Below the pieces are notes generated by a model. It did no database searches. It saw only the letters and a program-made list of their open reading frames with translations, and was not told where the DNA came from. A DNA stretch of 64,000 bases from Betaproteobacteria bacterium (lineage in GTDB: Bacteria > Pseudomonadota > Gammaproteobacteria > Burkholderiales > SG8-39), in the NCBI GenBank assembly GCA_016195915.1, contig JACPYS010000011.1, positions 124,001-188,000 of the forward strand. The letters run 5' to 3'. The position numbers and the translations under genes are program-made. Below are positions 1-14,488 of this stretch, one piece after another. Position 1 is the first letter of the stretch; each line of letters begins with the position of its first letter.

Positions 1-1141
<1,141 letters not shown>

Positions 1142-2344
1142 TCAGCCCGCCATGTCGATCTTGAAGTCGCTGAACGAAGCACCGCCCGCGGGAGGCGGCG
1201 GCGGGGCCGACGCCTTGTCTTCCTTCTTCGGCTCCGCTTTGGCGGGCGCGGCCGCACCCGGTGCAGCGTTAGAAATATCTCCTGCCGTCGCCTGATTGAT
1301 GAGCCACAGCATGTTGGTTGCCGAATCGGCGTTCGCCATCGCCTCCTCCTGGCTGATCTTTCCTTCGCTGAAGAGTTTGAACAGCGACTGTTCGAAGGTC
1401 TGCGAGCCCGGCGACATGCTTTTCTCCAGCGCCTCCTTGATTTCGTTGATCTCGCCCTTCTCGATCAATTCCTGGATGTGGCGGGTATTGAGCAACACCT
1501 CCACCGACGCCACCCGGCCGCCGCTCTTGGTTTTTACGAGGCGCTGCGAAACCACCGCCTGCAACGCAGCGGACAAGTCGAGCAACAGGCTCGGGCGGTT
1601 CTCCAGCGGGTAGAAGTTGATGATGCGGTTCATCGCGTGGTAGCTGTTGTTGGCGTGCAGCGTGGCCAGGCAAAGGTGGCCCGATTGCGCATACGCGAGG
1701 GACATGCCCATGGTGCTCTTGTCGCGGATTTCCCCGATCAGGATGCAATCCGGTGCCTGGCGCAGTGCGTTTTTCAGCGCCACCTCGAAAGCCTTGGTGT
1801 CGGTGCCCACCTCGCGCTGATTGACGATCGATTTCTTGTTCTGGAAGATGAATTCGACCGGATCCTCGAGCGTCAGAATATGGCCCGAGCGGCGCTCATT
1901 GCGAAAATCGAGCATGGCCGAAAGCGTGGTCGACTTGCCCGAGCCGGTCGCCCCGACCATCAGGATCAGTCCCCGCTTCTGCATGATCACTTCCTTGAGG
2001 ATCTCAGGCACGCCGAGCGTGTCGATGTTCGGGATCGAACTCGGGATGTACCGCACCACCACCGCGGGAGTGCCCTTTTGCCGGAAAGCGCTGATGCGGA
2101 AGGTGCCCACGCCTTCCATGGTGAACGCGGTATTGAGTTCGAACTCCTCTTCGTACTCGCGAATCTGCCGCTCGTTGAGCACCTCGTAGAGCAGCGTCTT
2201 CACGCTGTCGGCAGTCAGCACCGTCTGGTTGACCGGCATCGCGTTGCCGCTGATCTTGATATTGATCGGCGCGTTCACCGTGAGGAAGATGTCCGAAGCC
2301 TTCTTCTCGGCCATCAACTGGAACAACCGCTTCATCGCTGCCAT
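1142..2344 (-). CDS. pilU: Type IV pilus retraction ATPase PilU
   Basis: PilU is a cytoplasmic hexameric ATPase of the PilT/GspE family. It assists PilT in retracting type IV pili for twitching motility. The 400-residue protein has a Walker A motif GATGSGKS at residues 131-138, an Asp-box region around LEDPVEF (159-165), a Walker B region APDCILIGEIRD (197-208) and a His-box HLCLATLHANN (223-233). The segment VGTDTKAFEVALKNALRQAPD matches PilU better than PilT from my knowledge of the family. The C-terminal 45 residues are Ala/Pro/Lys-rich and look disordered. The ATG is preceded by a strong GGGAGG ribosome-binding site. The gene sits inside the dap cluster, between dapD and dapE; pilT itself is not in the window. 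Confidence 0.93.
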   Translation of the reverse strand: MAAMKRLFQLMAEKKASDIFLTVNAPINIKISGNAMPVNQTVLTADSVKTLLYEVLNERQIREYEEEFELNTAFTMEGVGTFRISAFRQKGTPAVVVRYIPSSIPNIDTLGVPEILKEVIMQKRGLILMVGATGSGKSTTLSAMLDFRNERRSGHILTLEDPVEFIFQNKKSIVNQREVGTDTKAFEVALKNALRQAPDCILIGEIRDKSTMGMSLAYAQSGHLCLATLHANNSYHAMNRIINFYPLENRPSLLLDLSAALQAVVSQRLVKTKSGGRVASVEVLLNTRHIQELIEKGEINEIKEALEKSMSPGSQTFEQSLFKLFSEGKISQEEAMANADSATNMLWLINQATAGDISNAAPGAAAPAKAEPKKEDKASAPPPPPAGGASFSDFKIDMAG

Positions 2345-2390
2345 GTTGCCTCCCCCGTCTGCACCCTCACATTATGCAGTTTATTCCGAA

Positions 2391-3212
2391 CTAGTCGCCG
2401 CGCAGCAGGTCATTGAGGCTGGTCTTGGCGCGCGTTCCCGCATCCACCTGTTTGACGATGATCGCGCAGTAGCGCCCGTATTTTCCATCGGGTGAGGGCA
2501 GCGTCCCGGGCACTACGACGGAGCCGGCAGGGACCCGGCCATAGAGAATCTGGCCGCTCGAGCGATCGTAGATGCGCGTGCTCTGCCCCAGAAATACGCC
2601 CATCGAAATCACGCTGTTCTCCTCCACGATCACCCCTTCGACGACTTCCGAGCGCGCACCGATGAAACAGTTGTCTTCGATGATCGTCGGATTTCCCTGC
2701 AGGGGCTCCAGCACGCCGCCGATCCCCACGCCTCCGGAAAGGTGCACGTTCCTGCCGATCTGCGCGCAGGAGCCGACGGTCGCCCAGGTATCGACCATGG
2801 TCCCTTCGTCCACGTAGGCCCCGATGTTCACGTAACAGGGCATCAGCACGACGTTCCGGGCGACGAACGCGCCGCGCCGCGCCATTGCCGGCGGCACGAC
2901 GCGAAAACCGCCGGCCGCGAACGCGGCTGCATCGTATCGATCGAACTTTCCCGCCACCTTGTCGAAGTAATTGGTCGATGCGCCGCGTATCAGCCGGTTG
3001 TCCTCGATGCGGAAGGACAACAGCACCGCCTTCTTGATCCATTGATGCGTGATCCATGAACCGCCGGTCTTCTCGGCCACGCGCATACGCCCGGCGTCGA
3101 GCCCCGCAATCGCATATTCGACGGCATCGCGCAACGCTCCGGGCGCGTTGGCGGCATTCAACCCGGCGCGTTGTTCCCAGGCTTGATCGATGATGTTGGA
3201 TGCGTCCTGCAT
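2391..3212 (-). CDS. dapD: 2,3,4,5-tetrahydropyridine-2,6-dicarboxylate N-succinyltransferase
   Basis: DapD transfers succinate from succinyl-CoA to tetrahydrodipicolinate, the first step of the succinylase branch of DAP/lysine synthesis. The 273-residue protein has the family's N-terminal helical part (QGLN-like [27 protein letters not shown]) followed by a left-handed beta-helix of hexapeptide repeats, roughly residues 105-235 ([46 protein letters not shown]). The start is the ATG at 3212, seven bases downstream of the dapC stop, so dapC-dapD are probably co-transcribed. The longer reading frame upstream of this ATG is antisense to dapC coding sequence and does not look like protein. Confidence 0.96.
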   Translation of the reverse strand: MQDASNIIDQAWEQRAGLNAANAPGALRDAVEYAIAGLDAGRMRVAEKTGGSWITHQWIKKAVLLSFRIEDNRLIRGASTNYFDKVAGKFDRYDAAAFAAGGFRVVPPAMARRGAFVARNVVLMPCYVNIGAYVDEGTMVDTWATVGSCAQIGRNVHLSGGVGIGGVLEPLQGNPTIIEDNCFIGARSEVVEGVIVEENSVISMGVFLGQSTRIYDRSSGQILYGRVPAGSVVVPGTLPSPDGKYGRYCAIIVKQVDAGTRAKTSLNDLLRGD

Positions 3213-3219
3213 GGCGGTC

Positions 3220-4413
3220 TCAGAATTGTCGGGAAAAACGCTCGATGCGCTGCATGGCTTCGAGGCAATCGGCCTGCGGCGCCACCAGCGCGATGCGTAC
3301 AAAATTTCTGCCAGGATTGATGCCGTGCGCGTCACGCGCGAGATAGCTTCCCGGCAGCACCAGCACATTATATTGGCGCTGCAACTCGCGCGCGAACTCA
3401 CGGTCGTCGATCGTCGTGCGCATCCACAGATAGAACCCGCCCTCGGGCAGGTAGGCCTCCAGCGGCTTGCGCACCAACGGCAGCGCGGCGGCGTACTTCT
3501 CGGCATAAAGCCGGCGGTTTTCACGCACATGCGCCTCGTCGCGCCAGGCGGCTATGGAGGCACGCTGTGTGGCAACGCCCATCGCTCCCCCTTGATAGGT
3601 ACGGTAAAGCAGGAAGCTTTTCAGCAGCGCGGCATCGCCGGCGACAAAGCCCGAGCGCATGCCCGGGGCATTCGAACGCTTGGACAGGCTCGAAAACACG
3701 ACCAGGCGCGGAAAACCGTCCCGGCCGAGCTCACGCGCCGCCTGCAAAGCCCCGATCGGGGGTCGGGATTCATCGCAGTAAATCTCGGAGTAGCACTCGT
3801 CCGAAGCGATGACGAATCCGTAACGGTCGGAGAGTTCGAACAGGCGGCGCCAGTCATCCAGGTGCAGCACGCTCCCAGTCGGATTGGAAGGTGAACAAGC
3901 GTACAGAAGCTGCACCTTGCGCCAGGTCGCCTCCGGAAGTTCCGTGAGGTCGATGCGGAAGCCGCGCTCGGGATGCGCATTCAGAAATACCGGGTTCGCG
4001 CCCGCGAGCAGCGCTGCACCCTCGTAGATCTGGTAGAACGGATTCGGACAGGCGACCAGGGCGCCGCCGGAAGCGCCATCGATCACGGTCTGCGCAAACG
4101 CAAACAGGGCCTCGCGCGAACCGTTGACGGGTAGCACCTGGGTCGCGGGATCGATCTGCGCCAGAGCGTAGCGGCGTTTGAGCCAATCGGCGATCGCCTC
4201 GCGCAGCTGGGGCAAACCGGCGGTTGCGGGATAGGCCGCGAGACCATCGAGCGCTGCTGCAAGCGCTTCACGCACCAGCATCGGTGTAGGGTGCTTGGGC
4301 TCCCCGATGGACAGATTGATCGGGGCCAGCTCCGGGTTGGGTACGACGCCGGCGAGCAGGGCGCGAAGTTTCTCGAACGGATACGGCTGCAGCCGCGTCA
4401 GGCGCGGATTCAT
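3220..4413 (-). CDS. dapC: Succinyldiaminopimelate transaminase
   Basis: A fold-type I, class I/II PLP-dependent aminotransferase of 397 residues. It would convert N-succinyl-2-amino-6-ketopimelate and glutamate to N-succinyl-LL-DAP. The PLP-binding residues are visible: N177 in SPSNPTG, D205 in ASDECYSE, the Schiff-base lysine K245 in SSLSKRSN and R254 in GMRSG. The substrate assignment rests on position: the gene is directly upstream of dapD and near dapE, the usual betaproteobacterial order. The start chosen is the ATG at 4413, which overlaps the queF stop by ATGA. The alternative upstream start at 4482 would put an unlikely Arg/Gly-rich tail in front of the conserved [13 protein letters not shown]. 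Confidence 0.93.
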   Translation of the reverse strand: MNPRLTRLQPYPFEKLRALLAGVVPNPELAPINLSIGEPKHPTPMLVREALAAALDGLAAYPATAGLPQLREAIADWLKRRYALAQIDPATQVLPVNGSREALFAFAQTVIDGASGGALVACPNPFYQIYEGAALLAGANPVFLNAHPERGFRIDLTELPEATWRKVQLLYACSPSNPTGSVLHLDDWRRLFELSDRYGFVIASDECYSEIYCDESRPPIGALQAARELGRDGFPRLVVFSSLSKRSNAPGMRSGFVAGDAALLKSFLLYRTYQGGAMGVATQRASIAAWRDEAHVRENRRLYAEKYAAALPLVRKPLEAYLPEGGFYLWMRTTIDDREFARELQRQYNVLVLPGSYLARDAHGINPGRNFVRIALVAPQADCLEAMQRIERFSRQF

Positions 4414-4838
4414 GCGTCTGCCGCGTGCGGATTTCCCGCCCGGATTCCATCCAGCGCGGGTGGCGGCCGTTTCGGCCGCCACCCGCGCTTGCGGTGCTCC
4501 GCTATCACGGTGGTAAATATACCGCCGCGAACATTGAAGCGTGCTTCGAGCCGCATGTAACGCGGGCGCGTCGCGCGGGCCAGATCGTCGAGTATGCGGT
4601 TGGTCACTGCTTCATGAAACGCGCCACGGTCGCGGTAAGACCAGACATAAAGCTTGAGCGATTTGAGTTCGACGCATCTTCGGTCCGGAACGTAATCGAG
4701 CACGAGAGTGGCGAAATCCGGCTGCCCCGTGACGGGACACAGGCAGGTGAACTCCGGCATCTCCATATGGATCCGGTAGTCCCGGCCCGGACTCGGGTTC
4801 GGAAAAGTGGCGGGCGCCTTGATCGGCTTCGATGGCAT
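4410..4838 (-). CDS. queF: NADPH-dependent 7-cyano-7-deazaguanine reductase
   Basis: QueF reduces preQ0 to preQ1 with NADPH in queuosine tRNA-modification synthesis. This is the short, single-domain (type I) form, 142 residues. The nucleophilic cysteine is C34 in [13 protein letters not shown], with the conserved aspartate D41. The QueF signature [10 protein letters not shown] is at 58-67, and [13 protein letters not shown] follows. The last ~15 residues ([11 protein letters not shown] and on) extend beyond what I expect for the family and are encoded by a perfect long inverted repeat (4453-4489). The start ATG at 4838 gives the normal family length. The 3' end overlaps the dapC start by 4 nt, so queF probably leads the queF-dapC-dapD transcript. 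Confidence 0.93.
   Translation of the reverse strand: MPSKPIKAPATFPNPSPGRDYRIHMEMPEFTCLCPVTGQPDFATLVLDYVPDRRCVELKSLKLYVWSYRDRGAFHEAVTNRILDDLARATRPRYMRLEARFNVRGGIFTTVIAEHRKRGWRPKRPPPALDGIRAGNPHAADA
4453..4489. repeat. Perfect 17-bp inverted repeat with TTT loop inside queF 3' end
   Basis: The left arm AGCGCGGGTGGCGGCCG (4453-4469) and the right arm CGGCCGCCACCCGCGCT (4473-4489) are exact reverse complements around TTT. In the queF-dapC transcript this would form a very stable GC stem, 40 bases before the dapC ATG (4413). No T-tract follows it in either direction, so a classical intrinsic terminator is unlikely. A role in mRNA stability or attenuation of dapC translation is possible but only inferred. 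Confidence 0.85.
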
Positions 4839-5016
4839 CGAACAGGTGCGCGGCTGCGCCGGCAGCGGGACGAAAAATCGAGGCTGGAATGGTATCATGG
4901 CATGCGCCATTGACGCGTTGTCTCGATGCGTGCCGCGCCCGCTGTTCGCGGTTTCCCAACCAGCCTTTCGACCGGTCCCTCGATCACGCTTTCGACCAAC
5001 CCATCGAATACGCACC

Positions 5017-8000
5017 GTGCGCCTCGTCCAGATCAAGCTCTCCGGCTTCAAGTCCTTCGTCGACCCCGCCTCGATCCACGTGCCCGGGCAGCTCGTGGGA
5101 ATCGTCGGACCGAACGGCTGCGGCAAGTCCAACGTCATCGACGCTGTGCGCTGGGTGCTCGGAGAATCCCGGGCTTCGGCGCTGCGCGGCGACTCGATGC
5201 AGGACGTGATCTTCAACGGCTCGGTGAACAGGAAGCCTCTTGCGCGTTCCGCGGTCGAGCTGATCTTCGACAACGCCCTGGGCCGTGCCGGCGGCCAGTG
5301 GTCGCGATACGCCGAGATTTCGGTCAAGCGCGTGCTGCAGCGCGATGGCGAGTCGTCCTACCAGATCAACAACCAGCAGGTGCGCCGGCGCGACATCACC
5401 GACATGTTCCTCGGAACCGGGCTCGGGCCGCGGGCGTACGCGATCATCGAGCAGGGCATGATCTCGCGCGTGATCGAGGCGCGGCCCGAGGAGCTTCGCG
5501 TGTTCCTCGAAGAGGCTGCCGGGGTGTCCCGCTACAAGGAGCGGCGGCGGGAAACCGAGCATCGCCTCGCCGATACGCGCGAGAACCTCGCGCGCGTGAA
5601 CGACATCCGCCAGGAACTCGGAATCCAGATCGAGAAGCTCGACGTCCAGGCGCGCATTGCAACGCGCTATCACGAGTTGCACGGCGAGATGCAGCTCAAG
5701 CAGCATCTGCTCTGGTTCATGCGGCGGCGCGACGCCGCCGCCGAGCGCGAGCGTCACTCTGCGGAAATCGGCCGGCAGACCAACGCACTGGAAGCCGCAA
5801 CCGCGTACTTGCGCGGCGTAGAGAGCCGCATCGAAACCGCGCGCGGCGTGCATTACGGGGCCGGTGACGGCTTGAATGCCGCTCAGGCGGCCCTGTACGC
5901 CTCCAACGCCGAGGTCGCCCGCCACGAGTCCGAATTGCGGCACATGGAGGATTTGCGCCAGCGGCTCGAAAGCCGGCACGTGGAGTTGGGCACGCAACTC
6001 TCCGCCTGGCGCTCGCAGCGCTCGCAGCTGACGCAGGCGCTGCACATGTGGGCGCAGCGCCTGGTCGAAGCGAGGCTGCGCGTCGCTCGAAGCCAGGCGG
6101 CGCTCGCCACAGAGAGCCAGCGTCTTCCGGGCACCGAGCGGGCGTACCGCGCCGCGCAGGACGATCTGACCGAGATGCGTAGCCAGACGATGCAGGCGGA
6201 GGGCCGTTGCCAACTCGCACAATCGAATCTCGGGCATCTGGCCTCCATGCTGGCCACGCTCGCGCAGCGCGCCGAGCGGCTCGAGGCCGAAAGCCGTGCG
6301 CTCGCGCAACCCGACGGCACGCTCCTCGCGCGCGCCGCGGAAAGCGCGACACAAGCCGACCGACAGATCGAATCGGTGCACCTTGAGACGCTTGCGCTTC
6401 AGGCCGAGTGCTTGGAGCGGGAGCAAACACGGCAGGAGGCGGCGGAGAGCGTCAACACGGCGTTGCGCGAGCACAGCGCGGCCGAGGCGCAACTCGCCAC
6501 GCTGCGCGAGGTGCAGGAGAGCATCGCCGAAGATGGCGAATTGCGCGACTGGCTCGAACGGCATTCGCTTTCCCGTCTGCCGAGGTTGTGGCAGAAATTG
6601 CGCATCGATGCGGGCTGGGAAACCGCGGTAGAGTCCGTATTGCGCGAGCGGCTGCACGCGCATGCGCTCGCAGGCGCGCCGGATCTCGCGAACCTTGCCG
6701 GTGAGAAACCTCCCGCCAAGACGAGCCTGTTTGTCCCTGCAGCCGGCGATGCGCCGCCGCAAATGGCCGGTCTGCAATCGCTGGTATCAAAGGTCCACGC
6801 GCAGGACCCTTCGGTCGGAGGCGCGCTCGCAGACTGGCTTGGCGGTGTGTATCTCGTGGACCAGGCACCGTCCGACGAAATACGCGCGGGCCTGACCGGG
6901 GGAGCGGTGCTCGTCAACCGGCTCGGACACCAGTTCACCCGGCATACCCTCAGCCTGCACGCGCCGGATTCGGCCGATGCAGGCCTGCTTGCGCGCCAGG
7001 TAGAGATCGAAGCGCTGGAAGCGGGAAGCGGCGTCTTCGACACGCAGCTTGCCCAAGCCCGAGAGGCGCTGGAATCGGCGGAGCGTGAACTCAGCGACCG
7101 GCAGTCGGCGCTCGAAGCGCTGCGTCACAGGGGCGCGGACTCGCAAGCAGCAAGCCGCGACGCCCATATCGAACTGCTCAAGCTGCAGCAGCAGTTGGAG
7201 CGTTACCGCGAACGCGAGGCGAAAATCCGGCTGGAGCTGGCTGAAATCAGGCGCGAAGACGAAACCACGCGCGCACGGCGCGCCGAACTGGAAACTGAAC
7301 TCGCGCTCGCGGAGCAGGAAATCCGTGCCATGCGCTCGCGCATGGAGGAGGTGAAACGCCTGCACGTCGCCGCCGAGGAGACGCTTGCCGAGCAACGCAA
7401 GCGCGTCCAGAGCGCCGAGCGGGAGGCGCAGGACGCGGTGTATGGAGAGCGCGAGTGCGCTTCGAAGATCAGCGAAATCGACAATTCGGTAAGGCTCATC
7501 GACCAGCAGATCGAGCGTGCCGACGTCGAGATCGGCAAACTTTCGCAAGACCTTGCCGTCGATCCGATCCCGGAAATGAGGCTGGCCCTGGCAAGTGCAG
7601 TCGAATCGCGTATCGAGTGCGAGAAAATGCTCTCCGATGCGCGCGCCGCCGTCGAGGAGGCTGCCGCGGTGTTGCGCGCTCTGGAACAGGAGCGCCTACA
7701 GATCGACAGCGGGATCAATCCGGTGCGCGAGCGCATCGGCGAATTGCGCCTGAAGGAACAGGCGGCCTCGATCAATCACGATCAATTCGCCGGGCAATTG
7801 CGCGCGGCCGGCGCCGACGAGACGATACTCTCGACCCAGGCGGCGCAGGCACCGCGGCCCAACGCGCTGCAGAGCGACATCACCCGCCTTTCCCAGGAAA
7901 TATCAGAGCTGGGAGCGGTGAATCTCGCCGCTCTCCAGGAACTCGAATCCAGCCAGGAGCGCAAGGGGTTTCTCGATGCGCAGTGCGCCGATCTCGAGGA

Positions 8001-8532
8001 GGCCTCGCAGACCCTGGCGGACGCGATTCGCCGCATCGACCGGGAAACACGGGAACTTCTGCGAGAGACTTTCGCGAGCGTCAACCGGCACTTCGGCTCG
8101 CTGTTTCCGGATCTGTTCGGCGGCGGTGAAGCGCGCCTGATCATGACGGGCGAGGAAATTCTCGATGCAGGAATCCAGGTCATGGCGCAGCCTCCCGGAA
8201 AACGCAACAGCACCATCCACCTTCTGTCCGGCGGGGAGAAAGCGCTCACCGCGATCGCGCTCGTATTCTCGATGTTCCAGCTCAATCCGGCCCCGTTCTG
8301 CATGCTCGACGAGGTCGACGCGCCGCTGGACGATTCGAATACCGTTCGATTCTGCGAACTGGTGCAGAAGATGTCTGCGCAGACACAGTTCCTTTTCATC
8401 AGCCACAACAAGATCACCATGGAAATGGCCGAACAGCTGATCGGAGTAACGATGCCGGAATCCGGCGTCTCGCGCGTCGTCGCCGTGGACATCGATGCCG
8501 CGTTGCGCATGCGCGAGGAACTTGCGGCCTGA
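5017..8532 (+). CDS. smc: Chromosome partition protein SMC
   Basis: SMC is the ATPase core of the condensin-like complex that compacts and segregates the chromosome, working with ScpAB (not in this window). The 1171-residue product has the N-terminal head with Walker [10 protein letters not shown] (31-39), long coiled coils rich in Glu/Arg/Ala, a hinge-like globular region around 500-650, a second coiled coil, and the C-terminal head with the ABC signature LSGG (1070-1073) and Walker B FCMLDEVD (D1098, E1099). The start is GTG at 5017, giving the family N-terminus [14 protein letters not shown]; the frame is open upstream to 4807 but that stretch covers the queF promoter side. The gene is divergent from queF and leads smc-zipA-ligA. 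Confidence 0.96.
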   Translation: MRLVQIKLSGFKSFVDPASIHVPGQLVGIVGPNGCGKSNVIDAVRWVLGESRASALRGDSMQDVIFNGSVNRKPLARSAVELIFDNALGRAGGQWSRYAEISVKRVLQRDGESSYQINNQQVRRRDITDMFLGTGLGPRAYAIIEQGMISRVIEARPEELRVFLEEAAGVSRYKERRRETEHRLADTRENLARVNDIRQELGIQIEKLDVQARIATRYHELHGEMQLKQHLLWFMRRRDAAAERERHSAEIGRQTNALEAATAYLRGVESRIETARGVHYGAGDGLNAAQAALYASNAEVARHESELRHMEDLRQRLESRHVELGTQLSAWRSQRSQLTQALHMWAQRLVEARLRVARSQAALATESQRLPGTERAYRAAQDDLTEMRSQTMQAEGRCQLAQSNLGHLASMLATLAQRAERLEAESRALAQPDGTLLARAAESATQADRQIESVHLETLALQAECLEREQTRQEAAESVNTALREHSAAEAQLATLREVQESIAEDGELRDWLERHSLSRLPRLWQKLRIDAGWETAVESVLRERLHAHALAGAPDLANLAGEKPPAKTSLFVPAAGDAPPQMAGLQSLVSKVHAQDPSVGGALADWLGGVYLVDQAPSDEIRAGLTGGAVLVNRLGHQFTRHTLSLHAPDSADAGLLARQVEIEALEAGSGVFDTQLAQAREALESAERELSDRQSALEALRHRGADSQAASRDAHIELLKLQQQLERYREREAKIRLELAEIRREDETTRARRAELETELALAEQEIRAMRSRMEEVKRLHVAAEETLAEQRKRVQSAEREAQDAVYGERECASKISEIDNSVRLIDQQIERADVEIGKLSQDLAVDPIPEMRLALASAVESRIECEKMLSDARAAVEEAAAVLRALEQERLQIDSGINPVRERIGELRLKEQAASINHDQFAGQLRAAGADETILSTQAAQAPRPNALQSDITRLSQEISELGAVNLAALQELESSQERKGFLDAQCADLEEASQTLADAIRRIDRETRELLRETFASVNRHFGSLFPDLFGGGEARLIMTGEEILDAGIQVMAQPPGKRNSTIHLLSGGEKALTAIALVFSMFQLNPAPFCMLDEVDAPLDDSNTVRFCELVQKMSAQTQFLFISHNKITMEMAEQLIGVTMPESGVSRVVAVDIDAALRMREELAA

Positions 8533-8553
8533 GGCCGGATAGGGGTGGACGCC

Positions 8554-11611
<3,058 letters not shown>

Positions 11612-11616
11612 GGGCC

Positions 11617-12495
11617 ATGACTGGAAAAAAGAGGCTGAACAAAGCAGTTTTCCCGGTGGCCGGACTGGGCAGCCGGTTCCTTCCGGCGACCAAGGCCAGC
11701 CCGAAGGAAATGATGCCGGTGGTCGACAAACCGCTCATCCAGTATGCGGTCGAAGAGGCCGCCGCAGCGGGAATCACGGACATGATCTTCGTCACCGGCC
11801 GCAACAAGCGCGCGATCGAGGACCATTTCGACAGTGCCTGGGAACTGGAATCCGATCTGGCGGCAAAAGGAAAGCACGCGCTCCTTGAGATGGTGCGCGG
11901 CGTCCTGCCCGCCGGATGCCGTTGCATCTACATACGCCAGTCCGAGCCTCTCGGCCTCGGACACGCGGTGTGGTGTGCCCAGCCCGTGGTCGGCAACGAA
12001 CCCTTTGCCGTCGTCCTCGCGGACGACCTGGTGGACGCAGTGCGCCCGGCCTTGTCTCAAATGGAGGAGGTTTTCGAGCAGGAGCAGTGCTCGGTGCTGG
12101 GCGTGGAGAACGTCCCGCGCGAACAGACGGGCCGCTATGGCATCGTGAGCACAGAGCCGGGGGAGGCACGACTGGGCCCGATCTGCGCGATTGTCGAGAA
12201 ACCTTCACCGGACGCGGCACCCTCGACCCTGGCCGTGGTCGGCCGCTATATCTTCACGCCCGGGATCTTTCGCCACCTCGAGAATGCGCGCGCAGGGCTG
12301 GGAGGAGAAATTCAGCTGACCGACGCGATCGCAAAGCTGCTCGGCGAAGAGCGCGTGCTTGCCTTCCGGTTCGAGGGACAGCGTTACGACTGCGGATCGA
12401 AGCTCGGGTACCTGCAGGCCGCGGTCCAGTTGGGGGTGAAGCACCCTGAAATCGGCAGCGAATTCACGACATTCCTGGCGCGGCGCCGCGTCTAG
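11617..12495 (+). CDS. galU: UTP--glucose-1-phosphate uridylyltransferase
   Basis: GalU makes UDP-glucose from UTP and glucose-1-phosphate, feeding LPS, exopolysaccharide and trehalose synthesis. The 292-residue product begins with the nucleotidyltransferase signature [30 protein letters not shown]. It continues with [11 protein letters not shown], the metal-binding region VVLADDLV, and [10 protein letters not shown] and [12 protein letters not shown] near the end, all typical of GalU. Its start is 5 bases after the ligA stop, so it probably belongs to the smc-zipA-ligA transcript. Confidence 0.96.
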   Translation: MTGKKRLNKAVFPVAGLGSRFLPATKASPKEMMPVVDKPLIQYAVEEAAAAGITDMIFVTGRNKRAIEDHFDSAWELESDLAAKGKHALLEMVRGVLPAGCRCIYIRQSEPLGLGHAVWCAQPVVGNEPFAVVLADDLVDAVRPALSQMEEVFEQEQCSVLGVENVPREQTGRYGIVSTEPGEARLGPICAIVEKPSPDAAPSTLAVVGRYIFTPGIFRHLENARAGLGGEIQLTDAIAKLLGEERVLAFRFEGQRYDCGSKLGYLQAAVQLGVKHPEIGSEFTTFLARRRV

Positions 12496-12552
12496 GCGAT
12501 TGCGGGCGCCCCGCTATACTCGCCTGACGGCAACCAGACTAGGTGCACCAAA

Positions 12553-13098
12553 ATGCCCGACAGCCGTGCAGCCTGGGACTTGCTGCGTGAAGCGGAGCGC
12601 GTTTGTTCTTCCGACGAGATCGCGGCTGCGGTGCGGCGGGTAGCGGGCGAAATCACGGCACGGCTGGGCGATTCCTGTCCGCTGATACTGACGGTAATGA
12701 ACGGCGCACTCGTATTCAGCGGACAACTCCTTCCGTTGCTGCGCTTTCCCCTGGAGTTCGAGTACGTACACGCAACGCGTTATGGACGCGCCACCTCGGG
12801 GGGGCCGCTCGCTTGGCGCGTTCCGCCTCCCGAAGCGGTCCGCGGGCGCACCGTGCTGGTGCTCGACGATATTCTCGACAGCGGTGAGACCCTGAGTGTG
12901 ATCCGCGATAGCGTGCTCGCGTTGGGCGCGGCGGATTTCCATTGCGCCGTGCTGCTCGACAAGGCGCCGGCGCGTGCCAAACCGGCTCGCGCCGATTTCA
13001 TCGGACTGGAGATCGCTGACCGCTTTGTTTTCGGTTACGGCATGGATGCAAAGGGCCTGTGGCGCAACCTGCCCGAAATCTACGCGATGAAGGAATAG
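12553..13098 (+). CDS. hpt: Hypoxanthine(-guanine) phosphoribosyltransferase
   Basis: A type I phosphoribosyltransferase of 181 residues that salvages hypoxanthine and/or guanine to IMP/GMP with PRPP. The PRPP-binding motif is VLVLDDILDSGETL (about residues 101-114). The N-terminal LILTVMNGALVFSGQLLP and the C-terminal hood ADFIGLEIADRFVFGYGMDA are typical of bacterial HPRT. The preceding 57 bases contain TATACT (12515-12520), which could be a -10 element, although no matching -35 is clear. The stop is 2 bases before the thioinosine phosphorylase start. Together these two genes and guaBA give purine salvage capacity in this window. Confidence 0.92.
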   Translation: MPDSRAAWDLLREAERVCSSDEIAAAVRRVAGEITARLGDSCPLILTVMNGALVFSGQLLPLLRFPLEFEYVHATRYGRATSGGPLAWRVPPPEAVRGRTVLVLDDILDSGETLSVIRDSVLALGAADFHCAVLLDKAPARAKPARADFIGLEIADRFVFGYGMDAKGLWRNLPEIYAMKE

Positions 13099-13100
13099 CC

Positions 13101-13838
13101 ATGCTCGGAATCATTGGAGGCAGCGGGCTGTCGCAATTGGCGAATCTGGAGGCGCTGCAGCGCAGGGTCGTGCGCACCCCCTACGGGGAGCCGTCCGGCC
13201 CGCTCACACTGGGATGCATCCGCGGCCGGCAAGTGGTGTTTCTGGCGCGGCATGGTAACGGACATACAATCGCGCCTCATGAGGTCAACTATCGCGCCAA
13301 TCTGTGGGCATTGCGTGCGGAAAACGTCCGCGCGGTGGTCTCGGTCGCCTCGGTGGGCGGCATCCGGCGCGACCTGCGCCCCGGCACCATCGTCATCCCG
13401 GACCAGATCATCGATTACACCTGGGGACGCGCCGCAAGCTTCTTTCAGGGCGCTGGCGAACAGGTCGCCCATATCGATTTTACGCATCCGTTCACTCGGG
13501 ATTTGCGCGTGCGGCTGCTGGATGCGGTGCGCGCTGCGGGGGAATCGGCGGGCGACGGCGGGGTGTACGCGGCAACCCAGGGGCCCAGGCTCGAGACCGC
13601 TGCGGAGATTAATCGGCTCGAGCGCGACGGCGCCGACGTGGTCGGGATGACCGGCATGCCGGAAGCGGCACTCGCGCGCGAGCTGGGCCTGGAGTACGCC
13701 GCAATCGCGGTGGTGGCAAACCACGCGGCCGGCCGCGGAGAAAGCGAGCAGGGTATTGCGCTTGCACGCATCGAAGACGTCCTCGGCGAGGCGATGGGCA
13801 GGGTGCGAAGAATCATCGACCACCTGGCAGAGCAATGA
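13101..13838 (+). CDS. S-methyl-5'-thioinosine/thioadenosine phosphorylase
   Basis: A PNP/MTAP-family trimeric nucleoside phosphorylase of 245 residues. Family motifs are IIGGSGL at the N-terminus, the phosphate-binding [21 protein letters not shown], and [17 protein letters not shown] near residue 180. The MTGMPEA form resembles the methylthioinosine phosphorylase subgroup described in Pseudomonas, which recycles 5'-methylthioinosine to hypoxanthine. That would feed the Hpt enzyme encoded just upstream. A preference for methylthioadenosine cannot be excluded from sequence. The start ATG at 13101 is 2 bases after the hpt stop, and the stop overlaps the def start (ATGA at 13835-13838). Confidence 0.88.
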   Translation: MLGIIGGSGLSQLANLEALQRRVVRTPYGEPSGPLTLGCIRGRQVVFLARHGNGHTIAPHEVNYRANLWALRAENVRAVVSVASVGGIRRDLRPGTIVIPDQIIDYTWGRAASFFQGAGEQVAHIDFTHPFTRDLRVRLLDAVRAAGESAGDGGVYAATQGPRLETAAEINRLERDGADVVGMTGMPEAALARELGLEYAAIAVVANHAAGRGESEQGIALARIEDVLGEAMGRVRRIIDHLAEQ

Positions 13839-14368
13839 TTCGCGAGGTCCTGCGCATGGGAGACCCGCGGCTGCTCGCGTGCTGCGCTCCGGTAGAGCGC
13901 TTCGGCAGCCCTGAGCTTGCGGTTCTACTTGCGGACATGCGCGACACGATGGCGCACCTGAATGGCGCCGGTCTGGCGGCGCCGCAGATCGGTGTTTCGC
14001 TTCGCGTGGTGATCTTCGGCGTGAACGGCAATCCGCGTTATCCGGAAATCGAGGAAGTCCCCCAGACCGTCCTTATCAACCCCGAGATCGAGCCTCTCGC
14101 GAAAGACCTGGAGGAGGGATGGGAGGGCTGTCTCTCGGTGCCCGGCCTGCGCGGCTGGGTGCCGCGCTGGCGCCGCGTCCGCTATCGCGGCTTTTGCGCG
14201 GACGGTTCTCCGCTGGAACGCGACGTCGAGGGGTTTCACGCCCGCGTGGTGCAGCACGAATGCGACCATCTCGACGGCATCCTTTATCCGATGCGGGTGC
14301 GCGATTTCACGCGCTTCGGATTCATCGAGGAACTCTTTCCCGGCCAGGAGCTCCCTCCGGAGGACTGA
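13835..14368 (+). CDS. def: Peptide deformylase
   Basis: Def is an iron- or zinc-dependent metalloprotease that removes the N-formyl group from nascent proteins. The 177-residue protein shows all three motifs: [10 protein letters not shown] (45-54), EGCLSVPG with metal ligand C99, and HECDHLDG with ligands H141 and H145 and catalytic E142. It overlaps the preceding phosphorylase gene by 4 nt. The usual fmt partner is not adjacent, so this may be a second deformylase paralog. The three hairpin repeats begin directly after the stop. Confidence 0.95.
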   Translation: MIREVLRMGDPRLLACCAPVERFGSPELAVLLADMRDTMAHLNGAGLAAPQIGVSLRVVIFGVNGNPRYPEIEEVPQTVLINPEIEPLAKDLEEGWEGCLSVPGLRGWVPRWRRVRYRGFCADGSPLERDVEGFHARVVQHECDHLDGILYPMRVRDFTRFGFIEELFPGQELPPED

Positions 14369-14372
14369 TGCC

Positions 14373-14487
14373 AGGAAGGGGTACGGGGGAACCTGGGTTC
14401 CCCTGTAGCTCGAGGAAGGGGTACGGGGGAACCTGGGTTCCCCTGTAGCTCGAGGAAGGGGTACGGGGGAACCTGGGTTCCCCTGTA
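14373..14487. repeat. Three tandem 40-bp hairpin repeats between convergent def and glnD
   Basis: Units start at 14373, 14413 and 14453 with an exact 40-base period; the third is cut after about 35 bases. Each unit carries GGGGAACCTGGGTTCCCC, a perfect 8-bp inverted repeat with a TG loop. As RNA the stem can be extended to about 12 pairs (UAC...GUA with one G-U). The copies are essentially identical, and the array fills the whole gap between the two stop codons (14368 and 14491). It could act as a bidirectional transcription barrier or be a mobile palindromic repeat. Neither role is shown by the sequence. Confidence 0.92.
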
Positions 14488-14488
14488 A

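Noticed and set aside
4984-6777. 597-codon minus-strand frame opposite smc
   Set aside because: Antisense to the SMC head and coiled coil; no domain is visible.
12496-12552. Sigma-70 promoter before hpt
   Set aside because: TATACT at 12515-12520 is present but no acceptable -35 occurs at 16-19 bases, so it was mentioned only in the hpt entry.
14373-14487. Possible CRISPR array
   Set aside because: The 40-bp units are directly tandem with no spacers between them and no cas genes nearby; they are simple hairpin repeats.
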